A stretch of 63,055 nucleotides of DNA, from positions 1 to 63,055 of the forward strand of contig CAZWTD010000004.1 of assembly GCA_964637345.1 (NCBI GenBank), in the 5' to 3' direction. This document shows, piece by piece, positions 34,188 to 42,324 of the stretch. Both the position numbers and the translations under genes were made by a program. Position 1 is the first letter of the stretch, and each line of letters begins with the position of its first letter. This DNA is from CAZWTD01 sp964637345 (GTDB lineage Bacteria; Patescibacteriota; Patescibacteriia; HK-STAS-PATE-3). Below the pieces are notes generated by a model. That model saw nothing but the letters and a program-made list of their open reading frames with translations, made no database searches and was not told the DNA's origin.

Positions 34188-34862
34188 TTACTCCGGCGCG
34201 ACCAGGACTACGAACTCCCCCTTTTGACGCTTCGGATCAAGCTCAAGCTCGGCCTTGATCGTGACCGCATCGCCCCGGAGAATTTCCTCGTAGATTTTTG
34301 TCAGCTCGCGCCCGATGACGAGGCGCCGGCTCGGACAAAGGGCATGCAGTTGATCAAGCGTTTTCAGAATCCGATGGGTCGACTCGAAAAAAACCATCGG
34401 ATAGGGACTCTCGGCGATCTGACGGAAGAGCGTTTCGCGGCCTTTTTTATGAGGCAAAAAACCGAGGAAGGTAAAACGATCCGTTGGTAGTCCGGCGACC
34501 GAGAGAAGAGTTGTAACCGCGCTTGGTCCCGGAATCGGCTCAACGCGAATCCCGGCTTCAACCGCCCGCTGGACAAGGAGATTGCCGGGATCAGAAATTC
34601 CCGGCGTCCCCGCGTCCGAAACGAGGACCGCGTTCTTTCCTTCCTTCAGCCAGGCGAGGATATCATCAATGCGCTCAAGCCGACTATGCTGGTGATAGGA
34701 AATGAGCGGCTTGGCAATCCCAAAACGATCAAGGAGGACGCGCGTCACCCGCGTGTCTTCGCAAAGTACAAAATCAGCCCGCTGGAGCACAGCCTGACCG
34801 CGAATCGTCAAATCATCGAGATTGCCGATCGGCGTACCGAGAATAGAGAGCGTGCCGGCCAT
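34188..34862 (-). CDS. rsmI: 16S rRNA 2'-O-methyltransferase RsmI
   Basis: 224 residues. Tetrapyrrole-methylase fold: LSILGTPIGNLDDLTIRG at the start, VLCEDTRVTRVLLDRFGI, VLVSDAGTPGISDPG (SAM site) and FLGFLPHKKGRE. It methylates C1402 of 16S rRNA in the decoding centre. It lacks the C-terminal extension of longer forms. It follows the permease gene by 6 nt. Confidence 0.96.
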   Translation of the reverse strand: MAGTLSILGTPIGNLDDLTIRGQAVLQRADFVLCEDTRVTRVLLDRFGIAKPLISYHQHSRLERIDDILAWLKEGKNAVLVSDAGTPGISDPGNLLVQRAVEAGIRVEPIPGPSAVTTLLSVAGLPTDRFTFLGFLPHKKGRETLFRQIAESPYPMVFFESTHRILKTLDQLHALCPSRRLVIGRELTKIYEEILRGDAVTIKAELELDPKRQKGEFVVLVAPE

Positions 34863-34868
34863 GAGCGC

Positions 34869-35924
34869 CTAGGTCTCGAGCCGTTGTTCTTCGGCCTGCT
34901 TCTCTTGAAAAAAATTCTCGAGGAGGGCGTTGCCAATAATCGTGACCGGGATTGCGAGAATGACTCCAGGGATACCGGCGATTTTCGCGCCAATGAGCAT
35001 CACAACTATGACTACGACAGGATTCAAGCCGGTCACTTTCTGCATTACCTTGGGAACAATGAGGTTGTTCTCAAGCTGCTGAATGACAATGTAGAGAATG
35101 ATGACGAGCAGCGCCTTTAAGGGCGACTGGGTAAAAGCAACAAGCACGGCCGGGATCGCACCAATAAAAGGTCCAGCGATCGGAACAAACTCGGTCAACC
35201 CGGCGATGAGCGAAAGAACAAGCGCAAAATTCACGCCGAGAATCGAAAGCCCGATGAAGGTCAGGACACCGATAATGAGGCAGAGGATGAGCTGGCCGCG
35301 GAGCCAGAGGCCGAGGCGATGCTGGATGCGGTTCATCGTCTGGATGAGGACCGGCTGGTAGTGCAGCGGCGCAATTGCCTGAAAGAACTTCTTAATCCCA
35401 TGTTCCTCAAGCGTCATATAAAAGGTCAGGACGAGGATACCGAACAAGGTGAAGACGCCGCCAAACAGGCTAACGACTCCGCTGAAAATGCTGGTCGTGA
35501 TTTTGAGGAGCGACTGATTCAGCGCGTTCAGCATGTTCTGAATGCCGTTGAGGAGCGACTGGTCAGCCGCGGTTTCATTTCCTATGCTGTCTGACGCCCG
35601 GTTATACAATTCCGGAAAACGCTGGACGAGCTGGTTGACCTGGTCAGCGACGAGCGGGACGAAAAGAACAACGGTTAACGTGATAACGCCAATTAAAATC
35701 GCGTAGAGAATGATAATGCCGAGGACGCGCGGAATTCCCCGCCGCTGAAGGGAATCTACCCAGGGGTCAAGCGCCGAGGCGAAGACGAGCGAAATGAAGA
35801 GGATCGCCAGAACATCCTTAATAACGTACAGAATCGCCACCAAGAGCAAAATCCCGAGGATCTTGATGATCCCGCCGGTCGAAACACGGAGCGTAACGGA
35901 TTCTTGGCGTTGCGGTTGTTCCAT
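34869..35924 (-). CDS. AI-2E family permease
   Basis: 351 residues, about eight membrane helices and a soluble mid-section (DQVNQLVQRFPELYNRASDS). The family segments LTEFVPIAGPFIGAIPAV and QQLENNLIVPKVMQKVTGLNPVVVI are clear. Members export small molecules or ions; the substrate here is unknown. Its own promoter puts the transcript start about 2 nt from ATG 35924, so it is probably leaderless. Confidence 0.92.
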   Translation of the reverse strand: MEQPQRQESVTLRVSTGGIIKILGILLLVAILYVIKDVLAILFISLVFASALDPWVDSLQRRGIPRVLGIIILYAILIGVITLTVVLFVPLVADQVNQLVQRFPELYNRASDSIGNETAADQSLLNGIQNMLNALNQSLLKITTSIFSGVVSLFGGVFTLFGILVLTFYMTLEEHGIKKFFQAIAPLHYQPVLIQTMNRIQHRLGLWLRGQLILCLIIGVLTFIGLSILGVNFALVLSLIAGLTEFVPIAGPFIGAIPAVLVAFTQSPLKALLVIILYIVIQQLENNLIVPKVMQKVTGLNPVVVIVVMLIGAKIAGIPGVILAIPVTIIGNALLENFFQEKQAEEQRLET

Positions 35925-35932
35925 ACGACGCT

Positions 35933-35961
35933 AGTATAGCGTTCCGGGCGACGAAAAACAA
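35933..35961 (-). promoter_or_regulatory. AI-2E permease promoter, leaderless
   Basis: TTGTTT (35956-35961), 17 bp, TATACT (35933-35938). Confidence 0.75.
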
Positions 35962-35966
35962 CCGAG

Positions 35967-37256
35967 CTAGCCGATCAGGCGCCGGAACGGTTCTTTATCA
36001 GCGTAAGGACCAATCAGGGCTAGGGTCAGCTGGCTGCGCTTGAGCACTGAGCGAGCAACGGATCGTACGTCCTCCCGCGTGACTTTTCGCAGCTTCGCCA
36101 TTTTCTCAGCCGGCGTCTCGAGCTTGTTCGTAAGAAGCCACTGTTTTCCGAACCAAGCCCCAAGACTCTCCGAATCTTCAAGCTCTAGGACGAGCTTGCC
36201 GTTCGTGAATTCTTTCGCCCGCTTGAGCTCAACCGCGCTCACGCCCTTCGCGGCGACTTGGTCAAGTTCGGCAAGGATGGCTTTAATCGCTTCTTCCGCT
36301 CGCGCCTTCGCTACCCCGGCCTGGATAAACAGCGCTCCTGTGTCTTCATACACACTCGGGGAGCAGCGAACCGCGTAGGCAAGACCCTTTCGTTCGCGAA
36401 TCGAAATGAAGAGCCGCGAACTCATATTCCCGCCGAGGATCGTCGAAAGGAGGGAGAGGGCTGGGAGCCGCCGATCCGCATACGACAAGGCCGGAAAGCC
36501 GAGTCCGATTTGTGCCTGTTCCGTTTCTTTCGTTTGAAGCCGGAGGCGCGGACCTTGCGCCACGGAGCGGTAGGGCCGAAGCGCGAGCGGTTGACGGCGA
36601 GACGTCGGGGCCGAGAACTGTTCCGAAATTTGCTTGAGGATGGTCGCCTCATCAAAGCGTCCGGAGACAACGACCATCATATTCGTCGGGAAATAATGCC
36701 GCTCGACGAATTTGAGAATCGTCTCCCGAGACACCGAGGAGATGACCGACCGCGGGCCGGCAATGAGCTGGCCGAGCGGATGGCCGCGGAAAAGCTCTTC
36801 TTCGAAGAGATCCTCAATGTACATGAGAGGATTATCTTCATACATGTTAATTTCCTCGATGATGACTTTCCGCTCCCGATCGATCTCCGTCGAATCGAAC
36901 TTCGAGTGATAAAGCATATCGGCCACAACGTCGAGCGCGAGGGCGAGATGGTCCGAGTTAATCTTCACGTAATAACCGGTATGGTCTTTGCTCGTGAACG
37001 CGTTGTATTCCGCGCCGACGCCGTCGAGCAAACGGGAGATCGCGAGCGTGTTCGGGCGTTTCGTCGTTCCTTTAAACATGAGGTGTTCAACGAAATGAGA
37101 AATCCCGTTCACCGCTCGGCTCTCGAAACGCGATCCGACCTTACAAAGGACAAGGACCGTTACAGCTTTGGTGTCCCGAAAGGGAACCGTTAATACGCGA
37201 AGACCGCTTCCTAATATTGTCGCATTGTACGGCCGATTAATGTGTTCCCTGATCAT
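35967..37256 (-). CDS. M16 family zinc peptidase
   Basis: 429 residues, the size of processing-peptidase-type M16 proteins. The inverted zinc motif is H54-F-V-E57-H58 in GISHFVEHLMFKGT, with the downstream glutamate in RKVIIEEINMYED. The C-terminal half (RERKGLAYAVRCSPSVYED) is the non-catalytic M16_C domain. No signal peptide, so probably cytoplasmic. It follows the NYN gene by 2 nt. Confidence 0.95.
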   Translation of the reverse strand: MIREHINRPYNATILGSGLRVLTVPFRDTKAVTVLVLCKVGSRFESRAVNGISHFVEHLMFKGTTKRPNTLAISRLLDGVGAEYNAFTSKDHTGYYVKINSDHLALALDVVADMLYHSKFDSTEIDRERKVIIEEINMYEDNPLMYIEDLFEEELFRGHPLGQLIAGPRSVISSVSRETILKFVERHYFPTNMMVVVSGRFDEATILKQISEQFSAPTSRRQPLALRPYRSVAQGPRLRLQTKETEQAQIGLGFPALSYADRRLPALSLLSTILGGNMSSRLFISIRERKGLAYAVRCSPSVYEDTGALFIQAGVAKARAEEAIKAILAELDQVAAKGVSAVELKRAKEFTNGKLVLELEDSESLGAWFGKQWLLTNKLETPAEKMAKLRKVTREDVRSVARSVLKRSQLTLALIGPYADKEPFRRLIG

Positions 37257-37258
37257 TT

Positions 37259-37840
37259 TTACGATGAGAATAACGTAGTCGGTAAATATGCCGAGATCTC
37301 TTCCTTCGTGAGAAGGCGGGTAATATTTGCATATCTTTGAAGGCCATAGCTTGGGCGGTCCGCAAAACCAATATACTCAACAGTCTTCTTGTACTTTCGA
37401 ACTCGCTGTAACGCCGGAATTAAATCGGTATCTGAGCTAATCAAAATCGCTACGTCATAACGGTCCTCAAAAGCGCCTTCGACAAGATCTACTGCCAGCC
37501 GAACATCGACGCCTTTTTCATGATACGTCTTATCCGGGTGCTTCATAATGTGTCCTCGGACAACAGAATAGCCTTGGTCTACTGACTCAAGCCAAGCGAA
37601 AAGTCGTTGCTGATTGCGAACCATCCTGTCTACATTCGCATTGAGATTCCCGGGATCTCTCCGGACGATACCTACGTAATAGTTTTTCGAAACAACCCTC
37701 CTCTCGCCCGCCAACCATTGAGCAAGAAGACCATAATTAAACAGAATCGGGAATCGCAATGCGCCGCTTTTTAGAAGGCGACTCGCCCCATTATAGAAAT
37801 TGCTTCCATCAATAAAAACGGCTACGCGCAACATAAACAA
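37259..37840 (-). CDS. NYN/LabA-like RNase domain protein
   Basis: 193 residues from ATG 37840 (an in-frame ATG at 37834 is also possible). PIN-like NYN fold: VAVFIDGSNFYNG with the first Asp, EKGVDVRLAVDLVEGAFED with two acidic residues, and AILISSDTDLIPAL with the last pair. NYN proteins act on RNA in processing or decay. It is preceded by a consensus promoter and a leader with a terminator-like hairpin ending in U-rich sequence right before the start codon. Confidence 0.92.
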   Translation of the reverse strand: MFMLRVAVFIDGSNFYNGASRLLKSGALRFPILFNYGLLAQWLAGERRVVSKNYYVGIVRRDPGNLNANVDRMVRNQQRLFAWLESVDQGYSVVRGHIMKHPDKTYHEKGVDVRLAVDLVEGAFEDRYDVAILISSDTDLIPALQRVRKYKKTVEYIGFADRPSYGLQRYANITRLLTKEEISAYLPTTLFSS

Positions 37841-37880
37841 AAACCTGCCATTACGCCTTTCGACGTAGGGGCAGGGGTGT
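37841..37880 (-). promoter_or_regulatory. Attenuator-like hairpin in NYN leader
   Basis: On the minus strand CCTGCC (37870-37875) pairs with GGCAGG (37844-37849), with an inner ACG/CGT pair, followed at once by TTTTTGTTT and then ATG. It looks like an intrinsic terminator in the leader, so transcription may be attenuated. Confidence 0.5.
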
Positions 37881-37891
37881 TAGTAATAGGT

Positions 37892-37920
37892 AGTATATCC
37901 CCTTTTTTCACTATTGTCAA
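37892..37920 (-). promoter_or_regulatory. Consensus promoter of the NYN-M16 operon
   Basis: TTGACA (37915-37920), 17 bp, TATACT (37892-37897): near-perfect sigma-70 type. It lies directly after the glyS stop (37924). Confidence 0.85.
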
Positions 37921-37923
37921 CCT

Positions 37924-39252
37924 TTAAAACGATGAGCAAAAAAAACTAGGGATTTCGCTAAGAAGAATCCTCTCCTGTTCCATCGTATCCCGGTCACGGA
38001 CAGTCACAGCGTTATCATTCAAAGTATCGAAATCGACGGTGACGCAGTAAGGCGTCCCGATTTCATCTTGCCGCCGGTAGCGCCGGCCGATCGAGGCGAC
38101 GTCGTCATACTGAACAACGAAATTCGGCCGGAGCAACTCTAGGAGTTCCTGGGCTTTTTCAGGTAAGCGATCTTTCTTCGAGAGCGGAAGAATCGCAATC
38201 TGCACCGGGGCAAGGTGCTTCGGAAATTTCAAAACGACTTCCTCTTCTTTATTCGACTCTGTCGTCGTTGTCCGGCCTCCCTCAATCTTCGTGTACGACT
38301 CCAGCAAAACGGCGAGGAGGAGACGATCAATTCCGCCCGTCGGCTCGATGACAAAAGGCCGGTAGGTCTCCCCGCTTTCCGGGTCCCGGTAGATGAATTT
38401 CTTTCCGCTCGCTTTTTCGTGCTGTGCAAGATCAAAATCCGTTCGGTTCGCAATTCCCCAGAGCTCGTCCCAGCCCCACGGGAACTGATAGTGGAAGTCG
38501 ACGGTCCGCTTGCTGTAATGCGCGAGCGTATCCTTCGGGTGCTCGTGGAGTTTCAAATGCTCTTCCTTTAATCCAAAGTCATTCACGAGCGAGTCGCGCA
38601 TAAAGCTCAGCCACTCATCAAAGGCGCGTTCGTCGTCGCCCGGTTTCACGAAATATTCAAGCTCGGCAATCGTGAACTCCCGAAGCCGAAAGAGAAAATT
38701 CCGATAGGTGATTTCATTCCGAAAGGCCTTCCCGATCTGGGCAATCCCGAAGGGCAGGCGCGCGCGGGCGCTCGTCAAAATATTCGAAAAGTTCGTGAAC
38801 ATCCCCTGCGCGGTTTCCGGGCGAAGATACGCGACATTCGACTCCTCTTCGACCGGACCGACGAAAGTCTTAAACATGAGCTGGAATTCGCGCGGATCAG
38901 TAAACTGCCCTTGGTGCTTATGGGCCTGGATCGTCTCAACATGGTCGGCGCGGAAGCGCTCGTGGCAAACACGGCACTCGACGAGCGGATCAGTAAAGTT
39001 CGAGAGGTGTCCGCTCGCCTCCCAGACTTTCGGGTTCATGATGATCGTACTCTCAACCCCGGCCATATCCGAACGCGACTCAACAAAACGCTTCCACCAG
39101 CGCCGTTCGATATTCCGCTTCAGCTGAACCCCGAGCGGACCGTAATCATAAAAGCCGCCGATTCCGCTATACACTTCGGAAGAAGGATAGACAAAACCGC
39201 GCTGCTTTGCAAGCGAGATGAGCTTTTCCATGATGTCAGATTTCTCAGCCAT
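37924..39252 (-). CDS. glyS: Glycyl-tRNA synthetase
   Basis: 442 residues from ATG 39252, the single-chain class II type used by Gram-positives and archaea rather than the alpha2beta2 type. Motif 1 region GFVYPSSEVYSGIGGFYDYGP, motif 2 AYLRPETAQGMFTNF with AQIGKAFRNE, motif 3 EPTGGIDRLLLAVL, then the anticodon-binding domain (VQIAILPLSKKD). The frame extends to 39360 but the promoter (39264-39292) lies inside that extension. The leader is only about 5 nt. Confidence 0.96.
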   Translation of the reverse strand: MAEKSDIMEKLISLAKQRGFVYPSSEVYSGIGGFYDYGPLGVQLKRNIERRWWKRFVESRSDMAGVESTIIMNPKVWEASGHLSNFTDPLVECRVCHERFRADHVETIQAHKHQGQFTDPREFQLMFKTFVGPVEEESNVAYLRPETAQGMFTNFSNILTSARARLPFGIAQIGKAFRNEITYRNFLFRLREFTIAELEYFVKPGDDERAFDEWLSFMRDSLVNDFGLKEEHLKLHEHPKDTLAHYSKRTVDFHYQFPWGWDELWGIANRTDFDLAQHEKASGKKFIYRDPESGETYRPFVIEPTGGIDRLLLAVLLESYTKIEGGRTTTTESNKEEEVVLKFPKHLAPVQIAILPLSKKDRLPEKAQELLELLRPNFVVQYDDVASIGRRYRRQDEIGTPYCVTVDFDTLNDNAVTVRDRDTMEQERILLSEIPSFFCSSF

Positions 39253-39263
39253 AAATCCCTGCC

Positions 39264-39292
39264 AGTATACGAAGAATTGCCCGAACTGACAA
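39264..39292 (-). promoter_or_regulatory. glyS promoter, near-leaderless
   Basis: TTGTCA (39287-39292), 17 bp, TATACT (39264-39269). Confidence 0.75.
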
Positions 39293-39329
39293 GATAAGAA
39301 AATGGGGCGGCGCTGCGTAGCGTCGCCCC
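39293..39329 (-). terminator. Terminator upstream of glyS
   Basis: GGGGCG / CGCCCC outer stem (39304-39309, 39324-39329) with inner CGCT/AGCG; minus-strand tail ATTTTCTTATC. Confidence 0.75.
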
Positions 39330-39449
39330 GGGGAACACGGCGTCTTGTTGACGTCGTCACGGAGGGTGCGAAGATTCGATCGACATTGCGCGCTCCATGG
39401 GAAGGAGGCCGTCATGCTGTTGCCAACGGGGTAAGACCCAGCCGCAACA
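39304..39449 (-). ncRNA. Candidate small RNA or regulatory leader upstream of glyS
   Basis: A promoter at 39456-39484 and a terminator at 39304-39329 define about 145 nt without a convincing reading frame. The predicted 5' end folds: TGTTGC pairs with GCAACA about 30 nt apart, enclosing GGGT-CTT-ACCC. It could be a free small RNA, or a leader whose terminator controls read-through into glyS. I found no T-box consensus. Confidence 0.45.
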
Positions 39450-39455
39450 TCTCAA

Positions 39456-39484
39456 AGCCTACTCGTATGCCCGACCCGCGTCAA
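39456..39484 (-). promoter_or_regulatory. Promoter of candidate small RNA
   Basis: TTGACG (39479-39484), 17 bp, TAGGCT (39456-39461). It begins 7 bp past the stop of the 39491-39661 gene. Confidence 0.55.
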
Positions 39485-39490
39485 GGTTGT

Positions 39491-39661
39491 CTACCGCTCG
39501 TCGTCCTTCTTCTCAACGCTGGGAACCTCAGATTCCTCTTCAGGAACGTCGTTCCCTCCCCCGGCCGGACGATACCCAGCGCAGAATAGGGTCGACCCAG
39601 GATACTCGACCGGCTCTTGAGGTTCTTCTTTCGGCTTTTCGTCGTCACTTTTGCCACTCAT
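39491..39661 (-). CDS. Small acidic protein of unknown function
   Basis: A 56-residue product (MSGKSDDEKPKEEPQEPVEY at the N-terminus), too short for many gene finders. It is rich in Glu, Asp, Lys and Pro and probably disordered, with a small middle patch STLFCAGYRPAGGG. AAGGAG lies upstream of ATG 39661 at normal spacing, and a promoter (39694-39722) precedes it. No family is recognised. Composition and signals make it a likely real small gene. Confidence 0.6.
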   Translation of the reverse strand: MSGKSDDEKPKEEPQEPVEYPGSTLFCAGYRPAGGGNDVPEEESEVPSVEKKDDER

Positions 39662-39693
39662 CACTATCTCCTTGTCGCCGAAATGGCAGGCCT

Positions 39694-39722
39694 ATTCTTC
39701 TCCGAAGGGAAACATTTGTCAA
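39694..39722 (-). promoter_or_regulatory. Promoter of small acidic protein gene
   Basis: TTGACA (39717-39722), 17 bp, AAGAAT (39694-39699). The -35 is consensus; the -10 is weak. Confidence 0.45.
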
Positions 39723-39760
39723 TAAAAAAAGAGCCCCGCACCATTGCAGTGGTGCGGGGC
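39721..39760 (-). terminator. Strong terminator
   Basis: Eleven-bp stem (39733-39743 with 39750-39760), then TCTTTTTTTATT on the minus strand. It ends the gene at 39801-40373. Confidence 0.9.
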
Positions 39761-39800
39761 AAGGATCAGGCTACTGCCTCTCGAGTCGCGAGGTACGCGG

Positions 39801-40373
39801 CTAGCAGAGGGTCGCCGGCGTTGAGGTGGCGAAGGCGGTCTCGTCGATGAAGTTCGGCGCGGTTCCGCGCTCGCTTCCGGAACGTTGAACCATCGCGGGC
39901 TGCGTCATGCTGGCCGTCGTCGAGGTGGCCTTGTCGGAGATCTCGCCCGTGAACATCGCCGTCGGGTCGATCGGCGCCTGTCCGCGCTCGATTCCGAGTG
40001 CCAGCACTTGGCTCGACGGGTGATGCGAAATTCCAAACGACGACTCCTCGTTGATGGCCGCGCCGTCGAAGATGACGATGTGCCGCACCTCCGAGCGACT
40101 GGTCAGAGTGGCGTCGTTCCTGTTGACGCATCCTCCATTGGTGGTTCCGATGTAGTTGGCGACCTCGGACGTCCACACGCTCATCTTGACGTCGTTGGTC
40201 AGGGCGAACGCGGTCTTCTCCCCGTCGATGGGCTGACCCGTCGTAGCCACGCCGATGACGGACTGGGCGGTCTGGTCGAAGCAAATCGCGTTGGTCGCGG
40301 CCATGCTCTGCATGATCGGCAGAGTCAAAGCCAACGCGACCGACATGAGAACCAGGAGCCACTTGCGCGCCAT
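39801..40373 (-). CDS. Secreted protein of unknown function
   Basis: 190 residues from ATG 40373, with AGGAGG 5-6 nt upstream. Signal peptide MARKWLLVLMSVALALTLPI...AA. The mature part is polar with two internal Cys plus one at the C-terminus, and a Ser/Thr-rich tail (ISDKATSTTASMTQPA). No catalytic motif is recognised. Single-gene unit with promoter and strong terminator. Confidence 0.7.
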   Translation of the reverse strand: MARKWLLVLMSVALALTLPIMQSMAATNAICFDQTAQSVIGVATTGQPIDGEKTAFALTNDVKMSVWTSEVANYIGTTNGGCVNRNDATLTSRSEVRHIVIFDGAAINEESSFGISHHPSSQVLALGIERGQAPIDPTAMFTGEISDKATSTTASMTQPAMVQRSGSERGTAPNFIDETAFATSTPATLC

Positions 40374-40462
40374 AGAGCCTCCTTTCACAGAAGCGCGCCT
40401 CGTACCTGTTGTGAAGGTTCACTGGTGTCGTCCGCCCCAAAACTGCCGGGACAAACGTGGTT

Positions 40463-40490
40463 ATCCTACAAAATTAGCCAAAAAAGTCAA
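40463..40490 (-). promoter_or_regulatory. Promoter of 39801-40373 gene
   Basis: TTGACT (40485-40490), 16 bp, TAGGAT (40463-40468). Predicted leader about 80 nt. Confidence 0.5.
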
Positions 40491-40555
40491 GAAGAAAACG
40501 AAAACCCCGCGCCGAGATTGAAACCTTTTACTAAGCGCGTATGATTCTCCCTGCA

Positions 40556-40612
40556 TTGTCATGCCGGACCACGATCCGGCATCCATGGATTCCGGCTCAA
40601 GGCCGGAATGAC
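40556..40612. repeat. Palindromic repeat TGTCAT...ATGACA
   Basis: A 57-nt element with outer TGTCATGCCGG-type and inner CCGGCATCC/ATTCCGGC blocks, a widespread intergenic type in bacterial genomes. The TGACAGG-type sequence recurs at 62896 and 62994. Confidence 0.7.
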
Positions 40613-40654
40613 AGAGGAGCAAAAGGCTACCCGAAGGCGAATGAACAATAGAAA

Positions 40655-40704
40655 ACCCGCGCCGGTCATTGCGAGCCTAGGAAGGCGAAGCAATCTCGGC
40701 GCGG
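40655..40704 (-). terminator. REP-like element acting as terminator
   Basis: CCCGCGCCGG (40655-40664) pairs with CGGCGCGGG (40696-40704); inner CATTGCGAG / GCAATCTCG as at 20226. On the minus strand it is followed by TTTTCTATTG, 11 nt after the 40716 stop, so it can terminate that gene. Confidence 0.6.
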
Positions 40705-40715
40705 GGGCAGAAGGA

Positions 40716-41948
40716 TCAGATTGTCGGCAGGCGTCCGAGGACGTCGCCGGCTTGCTTGAGGAAACCCCGGGCGATTTCGCAGGACTCGCGGGTCGGAACC
40801 GCCAGCGGCTCACTCGCCTGATCGAGGAGCGCGAGGACCTGGCCGCGAACCGGGAAACGGAAGCCCTCGTCGTTGATGGCGGCGAAACGCTTCCGGAGCG
40901 CGACTCGTCGACCCTCGAGTTCACCTGCCTTCGGAACCGGACGAATGCCGAGCTGAATGCGGGTCAAGACGAAGATGAAACGCTGAAGCTCGACGTGGAT
41001 CTCGGCCAGGCGAAGCGACTCGCGAGAACGAAGCAGGAGTGCAACCGCGGCCTCGGGGTGCTTTGGGAGCTTGAGCGCCGCCTCTCGAAACTCGTCCACC
41101 ACAAAACCCAAAGGAACAAGGAAGGGGTGGACATCAACCCGAAGCAACTCGGTAGCGTGCTGGCGTAGCCGGTGCTGCGCACGGGCCACGGTCAGCTCGT
41201 TCTCGTAGAAGCGTTGACGGCGGGTCTCAAGCTGCTGGACAAGATGCGTTACGAAATCGAGCGCCATATCAATCACGAACCAGGCGAGCTCATGAAGATT
41301 CAAGAGCGTCTTCTGGCGCGCAATGACGACGGGTTCGATTCGCATGATTCCGTCCTCGAGTCGCTCTCGAAACCGCTCCGATGCCGCGATGGCACGAACC
41401 ATCACAACCGTTGCATTCGCCCGACCGCGGATATCGCGAGCAGAAAGAAGATCGGAGAGGTATTGCTTCCCCTCCCGTTTCGGAAGATTCCGCGGCTCGC
41501 CGAGTTCATGGAGAATCTCTCCGGCAACAACCTTCAAGTCTTCAGCTGTCTCCCCGACGGTCACCGACCGAAGCCCGAGCGCGATCTGGTTCGCGTGGAG
41601 TGCGGCCTGGCGCGCCCGAAGCATGAGCGATTTCTCGCCGTGGTCGAGTACGAGGCCGTACGACGTGAGAACGTGCTCGACCTGACGGATCGCGTGGTAA
41701 ATCGAACCGACGGCCTGATACCGAAGATCCTCAGGCCGATAGCGATAGGCGCGACGCGAAGACTGATGGGTGATCAGACGGATCAACTCCTCCCAGCGCG
41801 GAACGAGGAAAAGACCGCGGTATTCAGGCGGACCGACGACAACGGCTAAGTCAGACCCGAACAGATTCGGACGAACCTGGAGGTCGGCGCGCTTCCGGCC
41901 GACCGTGACGGAAAGCGTCAGACGGCTGGAAGAACCGAGAGCGTGCAT
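40716..41948 (-). CDS. Large hypothetical protein
   Basis: 410 residues, mostly helical, Leu/Arg-rich, no signal peptide or clear membrane helix. The N-terminal 70 residues are beta-rich (LTLSVTVGRKRADLQVRPNLFG). The middle contains long helices (FVIDMALDFVTHLVQQLETRRQRFYENELTV is helical throughout). AAAGGGG precedes ATG 41948 and an extended -10 promoter lies upstream. I do not recognise any domain; a structural or regulatory cytoplasmic role is only a guess. Confidence 0.7.
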   Translation of the reverse strand: MHALGSSSRLTLSVTVGRKRADLQVRPNLFGSDLAVVVGPPEYRGLFLVPRWEELIRLITHQSSRRAYRYRPEDLRYQAVGSIYHAIRQVEHVLTSYGLVLDHGEKSLMLRARQAALHANQIALGLRSVTVGETAEDLKVVAGEILHELGEPRNLPKREGKQYLSDLLSARDIRGRANATVVMVRAIAASERFRERLEDGIMRIEPVVIARQKTLLNLHELAWFVIDMALDFVTHLVQQLETRRQRFYENELTVARAQHRLRQHATELLRVDVHPFLVPLGFVVDEFREAALKLPKHPEAAVALLLRSRESLRLAEIHVELQRFIFVLTRIQLGIRPVPKAGELEGRRVALRKRFAAINDEGFRFPVRGQVLALLDQASEPLAVPTRESCEIARGFLKQAGDVLGRLPTI

Positions 41949-41999
41949 GCGACAACCCCTTTCTCGAAAGATGACAAAGAGCCTGCTGAGTGCAGGCGC

Positions 42000-42028
42000 A
42001 GGCTAGCAAATCATGAGACAACGGTCAA
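42000..42028 (-). promoter_or_regulatory. Promoter of 410-residue protein gene
   Basis: TTGACC (42023-42028), 17 bp, TGC-TAGCCT (-10 at 42000-42005), overlapping the end of the upstream gene. A GCCTGC/GCAGGC hairpin lies in the leader. Confidence 0.6.
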
Positions 42029-42321
42029 TGCGCTGGGGTAATCTTCGGAGCTTTCTTCCGATCGCGAAGAAGCGCAATCCCCCAAATAAGGAAAACCGGG
42101 GCCAGCATCACGAGCCCAAGGAGTGTGGCGTCCGTCATGAGACCATTCGTCTTAGCCTCAAGAAAAGGTCCGCCCTCATAGCCAAGGAGATGGTCAACGA
42201 GGATCATTACGGTCGCGCCCCAGAGCATCAAACATAAGAGTTCAAGGCGAAAGCGCGGACGAAAACGTATCCACGCAAAGGTTGCCAGGAGAGCGGGAAT
42301 TGCTGTTGTGAGCAGCCACAT
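42025..42321 (-). CDS. Small membrane protein, paralogue A
   Basis: 98 residues, three membrane helices. The middle one carries LMLWGATVMILVDHLLG, a near copy of the motif in the neighbouring gene (AMLWGGSIMLLVEHIAH). An acidic residue and a His inside the motif suggest a functional site in or near the membrane. It starts 3 nt after its paralogue ends. Function unknown. Confidence 0.7.
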   Translation of the reverse strand: MWLLTTAIPALLATFAWIRFRPRFRLELLCLMLWGATVMILVDHLLGYEGGPFLEAKTNGLMTDATLLGLVMLAPVFLIWGIALLRDRKKAPKITPAH

Positions 42322-42324
42322 GGC

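Noticed and set aside
39100..39360. T-box riboswitch for glyS
   Set aside because: No specifier loop or AGGGTGGNACCGCG-type T-box sequence was found on the coding strand.
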